Below the pieces are notes generated by a model that saw nothing but the letters and a program-made list of their open reading frames with translations, did not search any database and was not told where the DNA came from. 5,784 nucleotides of DNA from Aequorivita sp. GTDB lineage: Bacteria; Bacteroidota; Bacteroidia; Flavobacteriales; Flavobacteriaceae. Positions 1-5,654 of the stretch are shown here, one piece after another. The position numbers and the translations under genes were made by a program. Within the stretch, counting starts at the first letter, position 1, and each line of letters begins with the position of its first letter. The stretch lies in the NCBI GenBank assembly GCA_020435865.1, contig JAGQYZ010000257.1, forward strand, positions 1 to 5,784. Direction: 5' to 3'.

Positions 1-539
1 ACAACTTTAACATCGCCCGTGTAATAGGCTTGAGCGGGAGACATCAATATCATAAATTTATATTCTGTTGACGGTGATGCGCCAACCCCAACTTGGGTTC
101 CCATTACAAAAGGACGAATGTATAAAGAATTTCCAAGACCCGGTTTAACCCAGTCTCTGTCCAATTTAATAAGTGTAGTCAATGCTTCAAAGAAAATATC
201 ATGCGGAAATTCTGGCATTGCCATTCGTACCGAAGATTTGTTGATTCGCAAATAATTCTGCTCGGGTCTAAAAAGCCAAATTTTGCCATTTTCATCTTTA
301 TAGGCCTTCATACCTTCAAAAACAGCTTGCCCGTAATGAAAAACTTTCGCGCCAGGAGAAATTGTTAAAGGACCATAAGGTTTAATTGTTGGGTTTTGCC
401 ACGCACCATCTTTATAATCACATTCAAACATATGGTCACTAAAAGTACTCCCAAAGGTAAGATTGCTAAAATCTACTTCTCCAATTCTAGAAGATTCAAC
501 TTTTTGTATGTCTATTTTTTGCGTGGTGGAAGAATTCAT
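1..539 (-). CDS. ilvE: Branched-chain amino acid aminotransferase, N-terminal part (C-terminus cut by window edge)
   Basis: This is a PLP-dependent class IV aminotransferase that interconverts Leu/Ile/Val and their 2-oxo acids with glutamate/2-oxoglutarate, in the cytosol. About 179 residues are visible, starting at ATG 537-539 (MNSSTTQKIDI). The block FHYGQAVFEGMKAY (residues 67-80), then LFRPEQNYLRINKSSVRM (89-106), SLYIRPFVMGT (138-148) and YKFMILMSPAQAYY (160-173) are typical of the IlvE II type of branched-chain aminotransferase. The PLP-binding lysine should lie a little beyond the visible end, so catalytic competence cannot be checked here. The gene is transcribed away from the DUF4920 gene across a 110-bp AT-rich spacer. 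I found no exact TAnnTTTG element for it there. A D-amino acid or 4-amino-4-deoxychorismate lyase of the same fold is much less likely given the FEGMKAY and LFRP blocks. Confidence 0.95.
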   Translation of the reverse strand, partial: MNSSTTQKIDIQKVESSRIGEVDFSNLTFGSTFSDHMFECDYKDGAWQNPTIKPYGPLTISPGAKVFHYGQAVFEGMKAYKDENGKIWLFRPEQNYLRINKSSVRMAMPEFPHDIFFEALTTLIKLDRDWVKPGLGNSLYIRPFVMGTQVGVGASPSTEYKFMILMSPAQAYYTGDVKV

Positions 540-650
540 GAAAAGAAATGTTTATTTGGTAAAAATAGGTAAAATTTAAACCATATAAAATTCAAAAAAT
601 CATTAAAATTGCAACATAGTATCAATCAATTAATTATTAAACTTTTTAAA

Positions 651-1166
651 ATGAAAAAAACTCTATTCTTATTTGCTATATCATTTGCAATATTAGGCTG
701 TAAAAACGAAAAATCTGAAGAAAAGCCAGTTGTTGAAACTCAAGAAGTTGCAATAAACTATCAAACTTTTGGCGACAAAATTACCGATGAAAACGTTTTG
801 ACGAAAAATGAAATGATGGAAAAATACAAAAGTCTAAAGCCTGGTGATACGCTGAATGTAAAATTTGCCGCAACCGTTAAAGATGTTTGCCAGAAAAAAG
901 GATGTTGGATGAATCTTGAAATGGGAGATGCCGAAACAATGGTTCGCTTTAAGGATTATGGATTTTTTATGCCAAAAGATATTGCTGGCAAGGAAGTAAT
1001 TGTAAACGGAAAGGCCTATGTTGAAGAAATGAGCGTTGAAGACCAACGTCACTATGCAGAAGATGGTGGAAAATCTGCTGACGAAATTGCAACAATCACA
1101 GAACCAAAACGCACACTTGCCTTTGAGGCTGACGGCGTACTTATTCCTGAAGAGGAAAAACAATAA
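651..1166 (+). CDS. DUF4920-family putative lipoprotein
   Basis: This is a protein of 171 residues with a type II signal peptide: MKK, a hydrophobic stretch to residue 15, then the lipobox ILGC with Cys17. It should therefore be lipid-anchored in the envelope. A charged linker (about 18-35) precedes one compact domain of about 130 residues. Its recognisable features are VCQKKGCWM (79-87, Cys80 and Cys85 followed by Trp86), VRFKDYGFFMPKDIAGKEV (98-116) and RHYAEDGGKSADEIA (133-147), and I recognise it as DUF4920. Function is unknown. The paired cysteines and the conserved-looking His134 could bind a metal or form a disulfide, but that is inference. The ATG at 651 was chosen because an in-frame TTG at 609 would put 14 extra residues before the signal peptide. 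The gene lies 4 bp upstream of mnmD and is probably co-transcribed with it. Confidence 0.88.
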   Translation: MKKTLFLFAISFAILGCKNEKSEEKPVVETQEVAINYQTFGDKITDENVLTKNEMMEKYKSLKPGDTLNVKFAATVKDVCQKKGCWMNLEMGDAETMVRFKDYGFFMPKDIAGKEVIVNGKAYVEEMSVEDQRHYAEDGGKSADEIATITEPKRTLAFEADGVLIPEEEKQ

Positions 1167-1170
1167 TTTT

Positions 1171-1839
1171 TTGAAAAGAACTTTATTAAAAACTGGAGAC
1201 GGTTCTTATACACTACATATCCCGGAGTGGGACGAACAATACCACTCTAAGCACGGTGCAATAGCTGAAGCCCTTCATGTTTTTATAAAGGAAGGGCTTT
1301 ATTATTGGTCTGCAAAAAATACTGTTGCTGAAATTTCCATAATGGAAATTGGTTTTGGCACTGGTTTGAACGCATTTCTTTCCTTTTTGGAAACCGAAAA
1401 AAACAATTTCAAAATTGATTATACCGGAGTGGAAGCCTATCCATTAAGTTTGAGTGAAGTTCAAAAGCTTAATTATACTTCGCTCTTAAATTCTTCCGAA
1501 GAAAAATTTTTGCAACTTCACGATGTTGCATGGGAAGAAAAACAGGTTATTTCAGGCAATTTTCAGCTTACAAAAAAAGAACAATTTTTTTCAGACATAA
1601 ATGCTGAAAATAGGTATCATCTTATTTATTTTGACGCTTTCGGAATCAGGGTTCAACCCGAACTTTGGACTGAAGAAATATTTCAAATAATGTATAATTC
1701 CCTAAAACCGAACGGTGTCTTAGTAACTTACGCTGCCAATGGGAATGCCCGTAGAGCAATGCAAACAGTAGGTTTTTCTGTAGAAAGACTTCCCGGCCCA
1801 CCTGGAAAAAAAGAAATGTTGCGGGCTACAAAACGCTAA
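1171..1839 (+). CDS. mnmD: tRNA (5-methylaminomethyl-2-thiouridine)(34)-methyltransferase MnmD
   Basis: This cytosolic SAM-dependent methyltransferase (Methyltransf_30/DUF752) matches the methylase half of the bifunctional E. coli MnmC. It carries out the last step of wobble mnm5(s2)U34 synthesis, methylating the aminomethyl group left by MnmE-MnmG. The FAD oxidase half is absent, as in other stand-alone MnmD proteins. Motifs, numbered from TTG 1171 (222 residues): PEWDEQYHSKHGA (18-30), the SAM-binding motif EIGFGTGLN (59-67), YFDAFGIRVQPELW (153-166), GVLVTYAANGNARR (182-195) and PGPPGKKEM (208-216). In the third motif the usual Ala-Pro after FDAF is replaced by Gly-Ile. An ATG at 1036 gives a 267-residue reading, but its first 45 residues overlap the DUF4920 gene by 131 bp in another frame and resemble no methyltransferase sequence. 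TTG 1171, just after the upstream stop, gives the family's usual start (MKR..., then GDGS) and usual length. Confidence 0.93.
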   Translation: MKRTLLKTGDGSYTLHIPEWDEQYHSKHGAIAEALHVFIKEGLYYWSAKNTVAEISIMEIGFGTGLNAFLSFLETEKNNFKIDYTGVEAYPLSLSEVQKLNYTSLLNSSEEKFLQLHDVAWEEKQVISGNFQLTKKEQFFSDINAENRYHLIYFDAFGIRVQPELWTEEIFQIMYNSLKPNGVLVTYAANGNARRAMQTVGFSVERLPGPPGKKEMLRATKR

Positions 1840-1860
1840 ATTCAGATTTTAGAATTAAAC

Positions 1861-1910
1861 AATTCACAATCTTCCGTTAACAGTCTTTGCTGTTTGCCGT
1901 TGAATTTTTA
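1861..1910 (+). terminator. Weak imperfect hairpin after mnmD
   Basis: AATTCA (1861-1866) is complementary to TGAATT (1901-1906), and inside it AACAG (1879-1883) pairs with CTGTT (1890-1894). A run of T follows (1905-1909). The outer stem is all A/T apart from one G-C pair and the two stems are separated by unpaired stretches, so it would be a poor intrinsic terminator. It is the only candidate between mnmD and the next gene. Confidence 0.25.
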
Positions 1911-1916
1911 ACTTTA
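1886..1916 (+). promoter_or_regulatory. Possible Bacteroidota-type promoter for the TIGR01777 gene
   Basis: TTTG at 1886-1889 is followed after 19 bp by TAACTTTA at 1909-1916. This is one mismatch (final G to A) from the TAnnTTTG consensus at a normal spacing. Transcription would begin around 1920-1922, at or next to the ATG at 1922, so the mRNA would be leaderless or nearly so. The region is A/T-rich and chance matches are likely. Confidence 0.3.
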
Positions 1917-1921
1917 AAAAT

Positions 1922-2830
1922 ATGATTAAAAAAGTTTTGATAACAGGGGCTACAGGGCTTATCGGTAGTGAATTGGTTAGGCAATGTCACGCTGAAGGAA
2001 TTGTTGTTAATTACTTCACAACCAGCAAGGAAAAAATTGAAAACTCAGAAAACTATAGCGGGTTCTATTGGAATCCTAAAAAAGGGGAGATTGACATTGA
2101 AGCTTTTGAAGGTGTAACGGCAATAATCAACTTGGTAGGAGCCTCCATTTCAAAATGCTGGACCAAACAAAATAAAAAAATTATTCTGGATAGTAGGGTA
2201 GAAACCATAAACTTACTTTACAAAACTCTACAAAAAATTGATCACAACATTGTGCATTTTATCACAGCCAGCGGCATAGGTGTTTATCCTAACTCAAAAA
2301 CAAAATTATATACCGAGGAAGATAAAGAAGTAGGCAATACATTTTTAGCCAAAGTTGTTGTGGCGTGGGAAGCCGCAGCTGCCAAGTTTAAAAATTCTGG
2401 GATGGAAGTAAGCAAAGTGAGAACCGGTATGGTGCTGGCAAAAAAAGAAGGCGCTTTACCAAAATTAGTAAAACCCATCAAACTAGGTGTTGGTGCTCCT
2501 TTGGGTAGCGGAGACCAATGGCAATCTTGGATTCATATCCAGGATATTGCTGGAATTTATCTTTTCCTCCTTAAAAATCAATTGGAAGGTAAATATAATG
2601 CCGTGGCTCCAAATCCGGTTCAAAATAAAAAAATAACAAAAATGATTGCCTCAAAGCTGGGAAGCCCACTTTGGCTACCAAATATTCCAGCTTTTATTTT
2701 AAAGCTTTTATTGGGCGAAATGGCTGTGTTAGTTTTGGAGGGACAATTGGTCAGTTCCCAAAAAATAGAGCAGTTGGGTTACCAGTTTAAATTTTACAAT
2801 CTGGAAAATGCTTTGCAGGATTTACTATAA
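1922..2830 (+). CDS. TIGR01777 family SDR protein (YfcH-like NAD(P)-binding epimerase/oxidoreductase)
   Basis: This is a protein of 302 residues, the normal family length, predicted to be soluble and cytosolic. The N-terminal Rossmann fold is seen in VLITGATGLIGSELV (5-19, glycine motif GATGLIG). The family block NLVGASISKCWT (70-81), with DSRVETINLL (90-99), follows. Then come HFITASGIGVYP (112-123), FLAKVVVAWEAAA (141-153) and a C-terminal DUF1731 segment, ending in the LLLGEMAVLVLEGQ block (263-276). The SDR catalytic Tyr-x-x-x-Lys is not found at its normal place: the aligned helix reads FLAKV, as is usual in this family. Tyr122 with Lys126 has that spacing by chance but lies at the earlier strand end. 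Substrate and reaction are unknown for the family. It may be transcribed from its own weak promoter (1886-1916) or by read-through from mnmD, and it converges on the YceI gene. Confidence 0.92.
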   Translation: MIKKVLITGATGLIGSELVRQCHAEGIVVNYFTTSKEKIENSENYSGFYWNPKKGEIDIEAFEGVTAIINLVGASISKCWTKQNKKIILDSRVETINLLYKTLQKIDHNIVHFITASGIGVYPNSKTKLYTEEDKEVGNTFLAKVVVAWEAAAAKFKNSGMEVSKVRTGMVLAKKEGALPKLVKPIKLGVGAPLGSGDQWQSWIHIQDIAGIYLFLLKNQLEGKYNAVAPNPVQNKKITKMIASKLGSPLWLPNIPAFILKLLLGEMAVLVLEGQLVSSQKIEQLGYQFKFYNLENALQDLL

Positions 2831-2835
2831 ACAAA

Positions 2836-2862
2836 AAAGAGAGGCAAACTTTGCCTCTCTTT
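2836..2862. terminator. Hairpin terminator between convergent genes
   Basis: This is a perfect inverted repeat: the arm AAAGAGAGGCAA (2836-2847) pairs with TTGCCTCTCTTT (2851-2862) across a 3-base loop, giving a 12-bp stem with six G-C pairs. It begins 6 bp after the TIGR01777 stop and ends 21 bp before the YceI stop. Read on the minus strand the stem runs into TTTTTTGTTTA, a good U-tract for the YceI gene. Read on the plus strand only three T follow before CATAATT, so termination of the plus-strand gene may be weaker. Confidence 0.85.
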
Positions 2863-2883
2863 CATAATTAAGAATGTTCTGGA

Positions 2884-3537
2884 TTAAGCTTTTTTGGCCA
2901 CCAAAGAAACTGTAATTTTTATTGTGTCATTGATAAATTTGTCGCCTAAGCTTGGGAATATAGATTTTGACCCAAAATTAACACCCCATTTGGTTCTGTC
3001 AATTTCAAAAGTTTCACTTTTTAGCACCATTTTGTCACCTTCCACGTTTATAGTAGCAGGAAATTCAATAGCATTGGTTTTGTCTTTTATGGTGAGGTTT
3101 CCCTTAACAATATTGTTTTCAATCCCAGTCATTTCAAATTTTGCAGTAGGAAATTCATTCACATTAAAAAAATCGCCCTCTTTTCCTTCAACAGTACCTT
3201 TTAGGTGAGCTTCCAAATTTGCTTTTTGGTCTCCTTCAAGATCTTCATCATTAATACTGTTCATATCGATCACAAAGTTTCCTGCTTCTGGTTTTCCTTC
3301 ATTAAGATGAATAGTTCCTGAAGAAAGTTTTATTGTTCCATGATGTGTGCCAGTTGGTTTTGAACCTTCCCATGCAATTTGTGAAGCATCAATATCTACA
3401 GAATAATCTAGGGCCTTTTCTGTGGCTTTGGCGGCTTGTTCTAGAGCCGTTTCGCTTTCCTTTTCATTGTTTTTACAGGAAAAAGCACCCACTGTTAAAA
3501 AAGCCATTAGTGTAATTTTCAAAATTGTAAATTTCAT
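2884..3537 (-). CDS. YceI-family lipoprotein (lipocalin-like, isoprenoid-binding fold)
   Basis: This protein has 217 residues. A signal peptide (MKFTILKITLMAFLTVGAFSC) ends in a relaxed Bacteroidota-style lipobox, AFSC, with Cys21. A charged Ala/Glu-rich linker leads into a YceI domain (about 44-214). Visible family features are IAWEGSKPTGTHHGTI (54-69), FVIDMNSINDEDL (88-100), GDFFNVNEFPTAKFEMT (121-137), FEIDRTKWGVNFGSKS (177-192) and FINDTIKITV (201-210). YceI domains form a beta-barrel shown in some members to hold polyisoprenoid chains. The ligand and role here are unknown, and envelope anchoring is inferred from the lipobox. ATG 3537 was preferred over an in-frame TTG at 3564, which would add nine residues before the signal peptide and lies inside the gene's own -7 element. 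The gene diverges from grpE. Confidence 0.92.
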   Translation of the reverse strand: MKFTILKITLMAFLTVGAFSCKNNEKESETALEQAAKATEKALDYSVDIDASQIAWEGSKPTGTHHGTIKLSSGTIHLNEGKPEAGNFVIDMNSINDEDLEGDQKANLEAHLKGTVEGKEGDFFNVNEFPTAKFEMTGIENNIVKGNLTIKDKTNAIEFPATINVEGDKMVLKSETFEIDRTKWGVNFGSKSIFPSLGDKFINDTIKITVSLVAKKA

Positions 3538-3561
3538 AGTCAATCGTTTTTTTATTAATTG

Positions 3562-3569
3562 CAAACATA
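3562..3569 (-). promoter_or_regulatory. -7 element for the YceI lipoprotein gene
   Basis: On the minus strand this reads TATGTTTG, an exact match to the Bacteroidota TAnnTTTG -7 box. It would start transcription near 3555 and leave a leader of about 18 bases before ATG 3537. No TTG stands 17-23 bp upstream (that stretch is mostly T and A), so the -33 half is poor. Confidence 0.55.
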
Positions 3570-3618
3570 GGCTTTAACAATAAAAAATCTCTTAAAGAAT
3601 TATTAAATTAAAAGCTGT

Positions 3619-3634
3619 GACATTTTGACATTTT
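3619..3634 (+). repeat. Tandem direct repeat GACATTTT x2 over the grpE -33 region
   Basis: Two perfect copies of GACATTTT lie head to tail at 3619-3626 and 3627-3634. The TTG of the proposed grpE -33 element (3625-3627) straddles the junction. The copies may be a binding site for a regulator or may be chance; nothing else in the window repeats them. Confidence 0.6.
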
Positions 3635-3656
3635 ATAACAAATGGCAGTACTTTTG
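3624..3656 (+). promoter_or_regulatory. grpE-dnaJ promoter (TTTG / TACTTTTG)
   Basis: TTTG at 3624-3627 is separated by 21 bp from TACTTTTG at 3649-3656. The second box is an exact TAnnTTTG match, and the spacing is in the range known for the primary sigma factor of Bacteroidota. Transcription should start around 3660-3663, giving a leader of about 30 bases before ATG 3691. The element also rules out an in-frame TTG start for grpE at 3625, which would lie upstream of the transcript. No CIRCE inverted repeat (the HrcA operator) is present. Confidence 0.72.
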
Positions 3657-3690
3657 CTCCCTTCAAGAAAAATTGAAAGAAAACGCCATT

Positions 3691-4242
3691 ATGAGCAAAA
3701 ACGATAAATTTAAAAAAACCGACCTCGAAAAAGAGGTAGATTTTGAAGATGTAGAAATAAACGAACAGGAAATTGCTGAAGAAAACGTAACTGATGCTCT
3801 TTCTAAATTACAAGATGAGTTCCAAAATGAAAAAGACCGGTATCTGCGTCTTTTTGCTGAATTTGAAAATTATAAAAAACGCACCTCGCGGGAGCGTATT
3901 GAAATGTTCAAGACTGCTGGTGAAGATGTAATTGTTTCTTTATTGCCTATTCTGGATGATTTTGAACGCGCCTTAAAAGAAATTGAGAAAAGTGATGACG
4001 ATAATCTTTATAAAGGAGTAGAACTCATAAATAACAAATTCAACGAAACTCTTAAAGCAAAGGGGCTTCAAATGATGGATGTAAAAACTGGTGATACTTT
4101 TGATGCAGATTCGCACGAGGCAATTACCCAAATTCCCGCTCCCGACGCAAAGATGAAAGGAAAAATCATTGATGTGGTTGAAAGGGGCTATACTTTAGGC
4201 GATAAAATAATCCGCTACCCAAAAGTGGTTATAGGACAATAA
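3691..4242 (+). CDS. grpE: Nucleotide exchange factor GrpE
   Basis: GrpE is a cytosolic dimeric co-chaperone that drives ADP release from DnaK, resetting the Hsp70 cycle. From ATG 3691 the protein has 183 residues, normal for Bacteroidota. An acidic, probably disordered N-terminus (1-32) precedes a long coiled-coil helix (about 33-75) holding [13 protein letters not shown] (52-64). A second helical region with [12 protein letters not shown] (84-95) follows. The C-terminal beta domain carries the GrpE signature FDADSHEAI (137-145) and [21 protein letters not shown] (163-182). A TTG at 3625 would extend the frame by 22 residues, but it forms part of the promoter. The stop (4240-4242) is backed by a second in-frame TAA, and dnaJ begins 4 bp after the first one, so the two are one transcription unit. 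dnaK is not adjacent. Confidence 0.96.
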   Translation: MSKNDKFKKTDLEKEVDFEDVEINEQEIAEENVTDALSKLQDEFQNEKDRYLRLFAEFENYKKRTSRERIEMFKTAGEDVIVSLLPILDDFERALKEIEKSDDDNLYKGVELINNKFNETLKAKGLQMMDVKTGDTFDADSHEAITQIPAPDAKMKGKIIDVVERGYTLGDKIIRYPKVVIGQ

Positions 4243-4246
4243 TAAT

Positions 4247-5359
4247 ATGAAGGAAGATTATTACGAAATTTTAGAAATCTCAAAAAGTGCATCGGCGGCG
4301 GAAATAAAAAAGGCGTACCGAAAGAAGGCACTGAAATATCATCCAGATAAAAACCCGGGCGACCACGAAGCAGAAGCCATGTTCAAGAAGTCTGCGGAGG
4401 CTTATGAAGTGCTAAGTGACCCCAACAAACGTTCACGTTATGATCAGTTTGGTCATCGTGCCTTTGAAGGTGGCGGTGGTTTTGGCGGCGGCGGAATGAA
4501 CATGGAAGATATCTTCAGTCAATTTGGCGATATTTTTGGTGGCGCTTTTGGTGGTGGTTTTGGCGGAGGCTTCAGTAGTGGTGGCCGCAGAACCGTTAAA
4601 GGCAGCAACCTACGCATTCGTGTGCAGCTTACTTTGGAAGAAATAGCCAATGGTGTTGAGAAAAAAATAAAAGTAAAACGAAAAAAGCTAGCTAAGGGTA
4701 CTACGTACAAAACGTGTTCAACATGTAACGGCCAAGGCCAAGTAACTCGCATCCAAAATACTATTTTGGGACGTATGCAAACATCAGCTACTTGTAGTTC
4801 TTGTGGTGGTTTGGGCCAGATTGTGGATTCAAAACCAGCAAATGCAGATGCAGAAGGAATGTTGGTTACCGAAGAAACGGTATCCATTAAAATTCCTGCG
4901 GGAGTTGTGGACGGCATGCAATTAAAAGTTTCTGGAAAAGGGAATGATGCGCCCGGCAACGGAATTCCTGGCGATTTACTTGTAGCCATTGAAGAAAAAC
5001 CGCACGATACACTTCAGCGTGAAGGTGACAATCTACACTATGATTTGTACATAAGTTTTTCGGAAGCGGCTTTGGGAACTTCAAAAGAAATTGAAACTGT
5101 TACAGGAAAAGTTCGCATAAAAATTGATAACGGAGCGCAGAGCGGAAAGATTTTAAGACTTCGCAATAAAGGAATTCCAAGCATCAATGGTTATGGAACT
5201 GGTGATTTGCTGGTTCACGTAAATGTTTGGACACCAAAATCCCTTTCAAAAGAACAAAAGGATTTTTTTGAAAAAATGAGCGAAGATGAACATTTTCAGC
5301 CTAAACCAGAAAAAGAAGACAAATCATTTTTTGAGAAAGTGAAAGATATGTTCTCTTAA
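4247..5359 (+). CDS. dnaJ: Molecular chaperone DnaJ with a reduced zinc-finger domain
   Basis: DnaJ delivers unfolded clients to DnaK and stimulates its ATPase. The protein has 370 residues. The J domain is at 1-70, with [20 protein letters not shown] and the catalytic HPD at 32-34. A Gly/Phe-rich linker (about 74-119) includes the [15 protein letters not shown] stretch (85-99). Two beta-barrel client-binding domains and a C-terminal dimerisation region follow, ending [12 protein letters not shown]. The zinc-finger region is unusual: canonical DnaJ has four CxxCxGxG motifs, but only two are present, CSTCNGQG (157-164) and CSSCGGLG (183-190). Their four cysteines are the only ones in the protein. 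The positions of motifs 1 and 4 hold [12 protein letters not shown] and KPANADAEG. Overall length and the rest of the domain order still place it as a true DnaJ, not a CbpA-like protein. It is translated with grpE from one operon. Confidence 0.96.
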   Translation: MKEDYYEILEISKSASAAEIKKAYRKKALKYHPDKNPGDHEAEAMFKKSAEAYEVLSDPNKRSRYDQFGHRAFEGGGGFGGGGMNMEDIFSQFGDIFGGAFGGGFGGGFSSGGRRTVKGSNLRIRVQLTLEEIANGVEKKIKVKRKKLAKGTTYKTCSTCNGQGQVTRIQNTILGRMQTSATCSSCGGLGQIVDSKPANADAEGMLVTEETVSIKIPAGVVDGMQLKVSGKGNDAPGNGIPGDLLVAIEEKPHDTLQREGDNLHYDLYISFSEAALGTSKEIETVTGKVRIKIDNGAQSGKILRLRNKGIPSINGYGTGDLLVHVNVWTPKSLSKEQKDFFEKMSEDEHFQPKPEKEDKSFFEKVKDMFS

Positions 5360-5448
5360 ACAAACGTTAAATTAATTTTTTTATATATATTTGAAATGTT
5401 GCTTCGTCTTAGAAGTGATAATTTTTCTTTTTCATAGCAATTTTTTTT

Positions 5449-5487
5449 CCCACCCAAGAATTCATTTTTTGGGTGGGTTTTGTTTTT
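5449..5487 (+). terminator. Intrinsic terminator downstream of dnaJ
   Basis: CCCACCCAA (5449-5457) pairs with TTGGGTGGG (5469-5477). The stem can extend inward by a G-U and two A-U pairs, leaving a 5-base loop at 5461-5465. It is followed by TTTTGTTTTT (5478-5487). The run of eight T before the stem becomes a run of A on the other strand, so it should work only for plus-strand transcripts. It lies 90 bp beyond the dnaJ stop, leaving a long 3' tail for that operon unless a second transcript starts in between. Confidence 0.88.
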
Positions 5488-5607
5488 AGGTTCCACCTGC
5501 TTCCAGTAGATCTTTATCTTCCGCCATTATACTTTCTTGTTTTATCAATATTCTTTTTTCGCTATTATTTTGTCTAAAAAAAATCATAAATCTTGACTCT
5601 TTGGAGG

Positions 5608-5635
5608 TTGAGATACTATCAAATCAATATATTTA
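5608..5635 (+). promoter_or_regulatory. Probable promoter of the ABC transporter gene
   Basis: TTG (5608-5610) is followed after 17 bp by TATATTTA (5628-5635), one mismatch (final G to A) from TAnnTTTG. Transcription would begin near 5640, giving a leader of about 15 bases before ATG 5655. A terminator upstream at 5449-5487 makes a separate promoter for this gene likely. The exact boxes are less certain because the stretch is A/T-rich. Confidence 0.45.
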
Positions 5636-5654
5636 CATACTTCAAACAAAATTC

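Noticed and set aside
540..650. Promoters for ilvE and the DUF4920 gene in the divergent spacer
   Set aside because: Several partial matches exist (TAAAATTG at 604-611 on plus; TATTTTTA at 560-567 on minus), but none is exact or has a -33 TTG at proper spacing. In such A/T-rich DNA they cannot be told from chance.
834..1163. Minus-strand open frame of 109 codons
   Set aside because: It lies fully opposite the DUF4920 gene, and its Phe/Cys-rich translation is what results from reading the complement of a Lys/Glu-rich gene. It has no domain.
2284..2302. Tyr-x-x-x-Lys in the TIGR01777 protein (Tyr122, Lys126) as the SDR catalytic pair
   Set aside because: It falls at the VYG-like strand end, about 20 residues before the helix that normally carries the catalytic pair. 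The match is coincidental.
2894..3208. Plus-strand open frame of 104 codons opposite the YceI gene
   Set aside because: It is a shadow of a well-supported lipoprotein gene and has no recognisable domain.
4469..4600. Repetitive GGTGGC/GGCGGC-rich DNA
   Set aside because: It encodes the Gly/Phe-rich linker of DnaJ, so the repetition reflects amino-acid composition and not a separate DNA repeat element.
4519..4989. Minus-strand open frame of 156 codons opposite dnaJ
   Set aside because: It is the complement of the Gly-rich and zinc-finger parts of dnaJ, giving runs of Pro-Pro-Lys. It resembles no protein family and has no promoter.
5593..5619. E. coli-like promoter TTGACT with TACTAT
   Set aside because: The spacing is only 15 bp, and Bacteroidota primary sigma factors do not use the -35/-10 consensus. 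The TTG/TATATTTA pair nearer the gene fits better.
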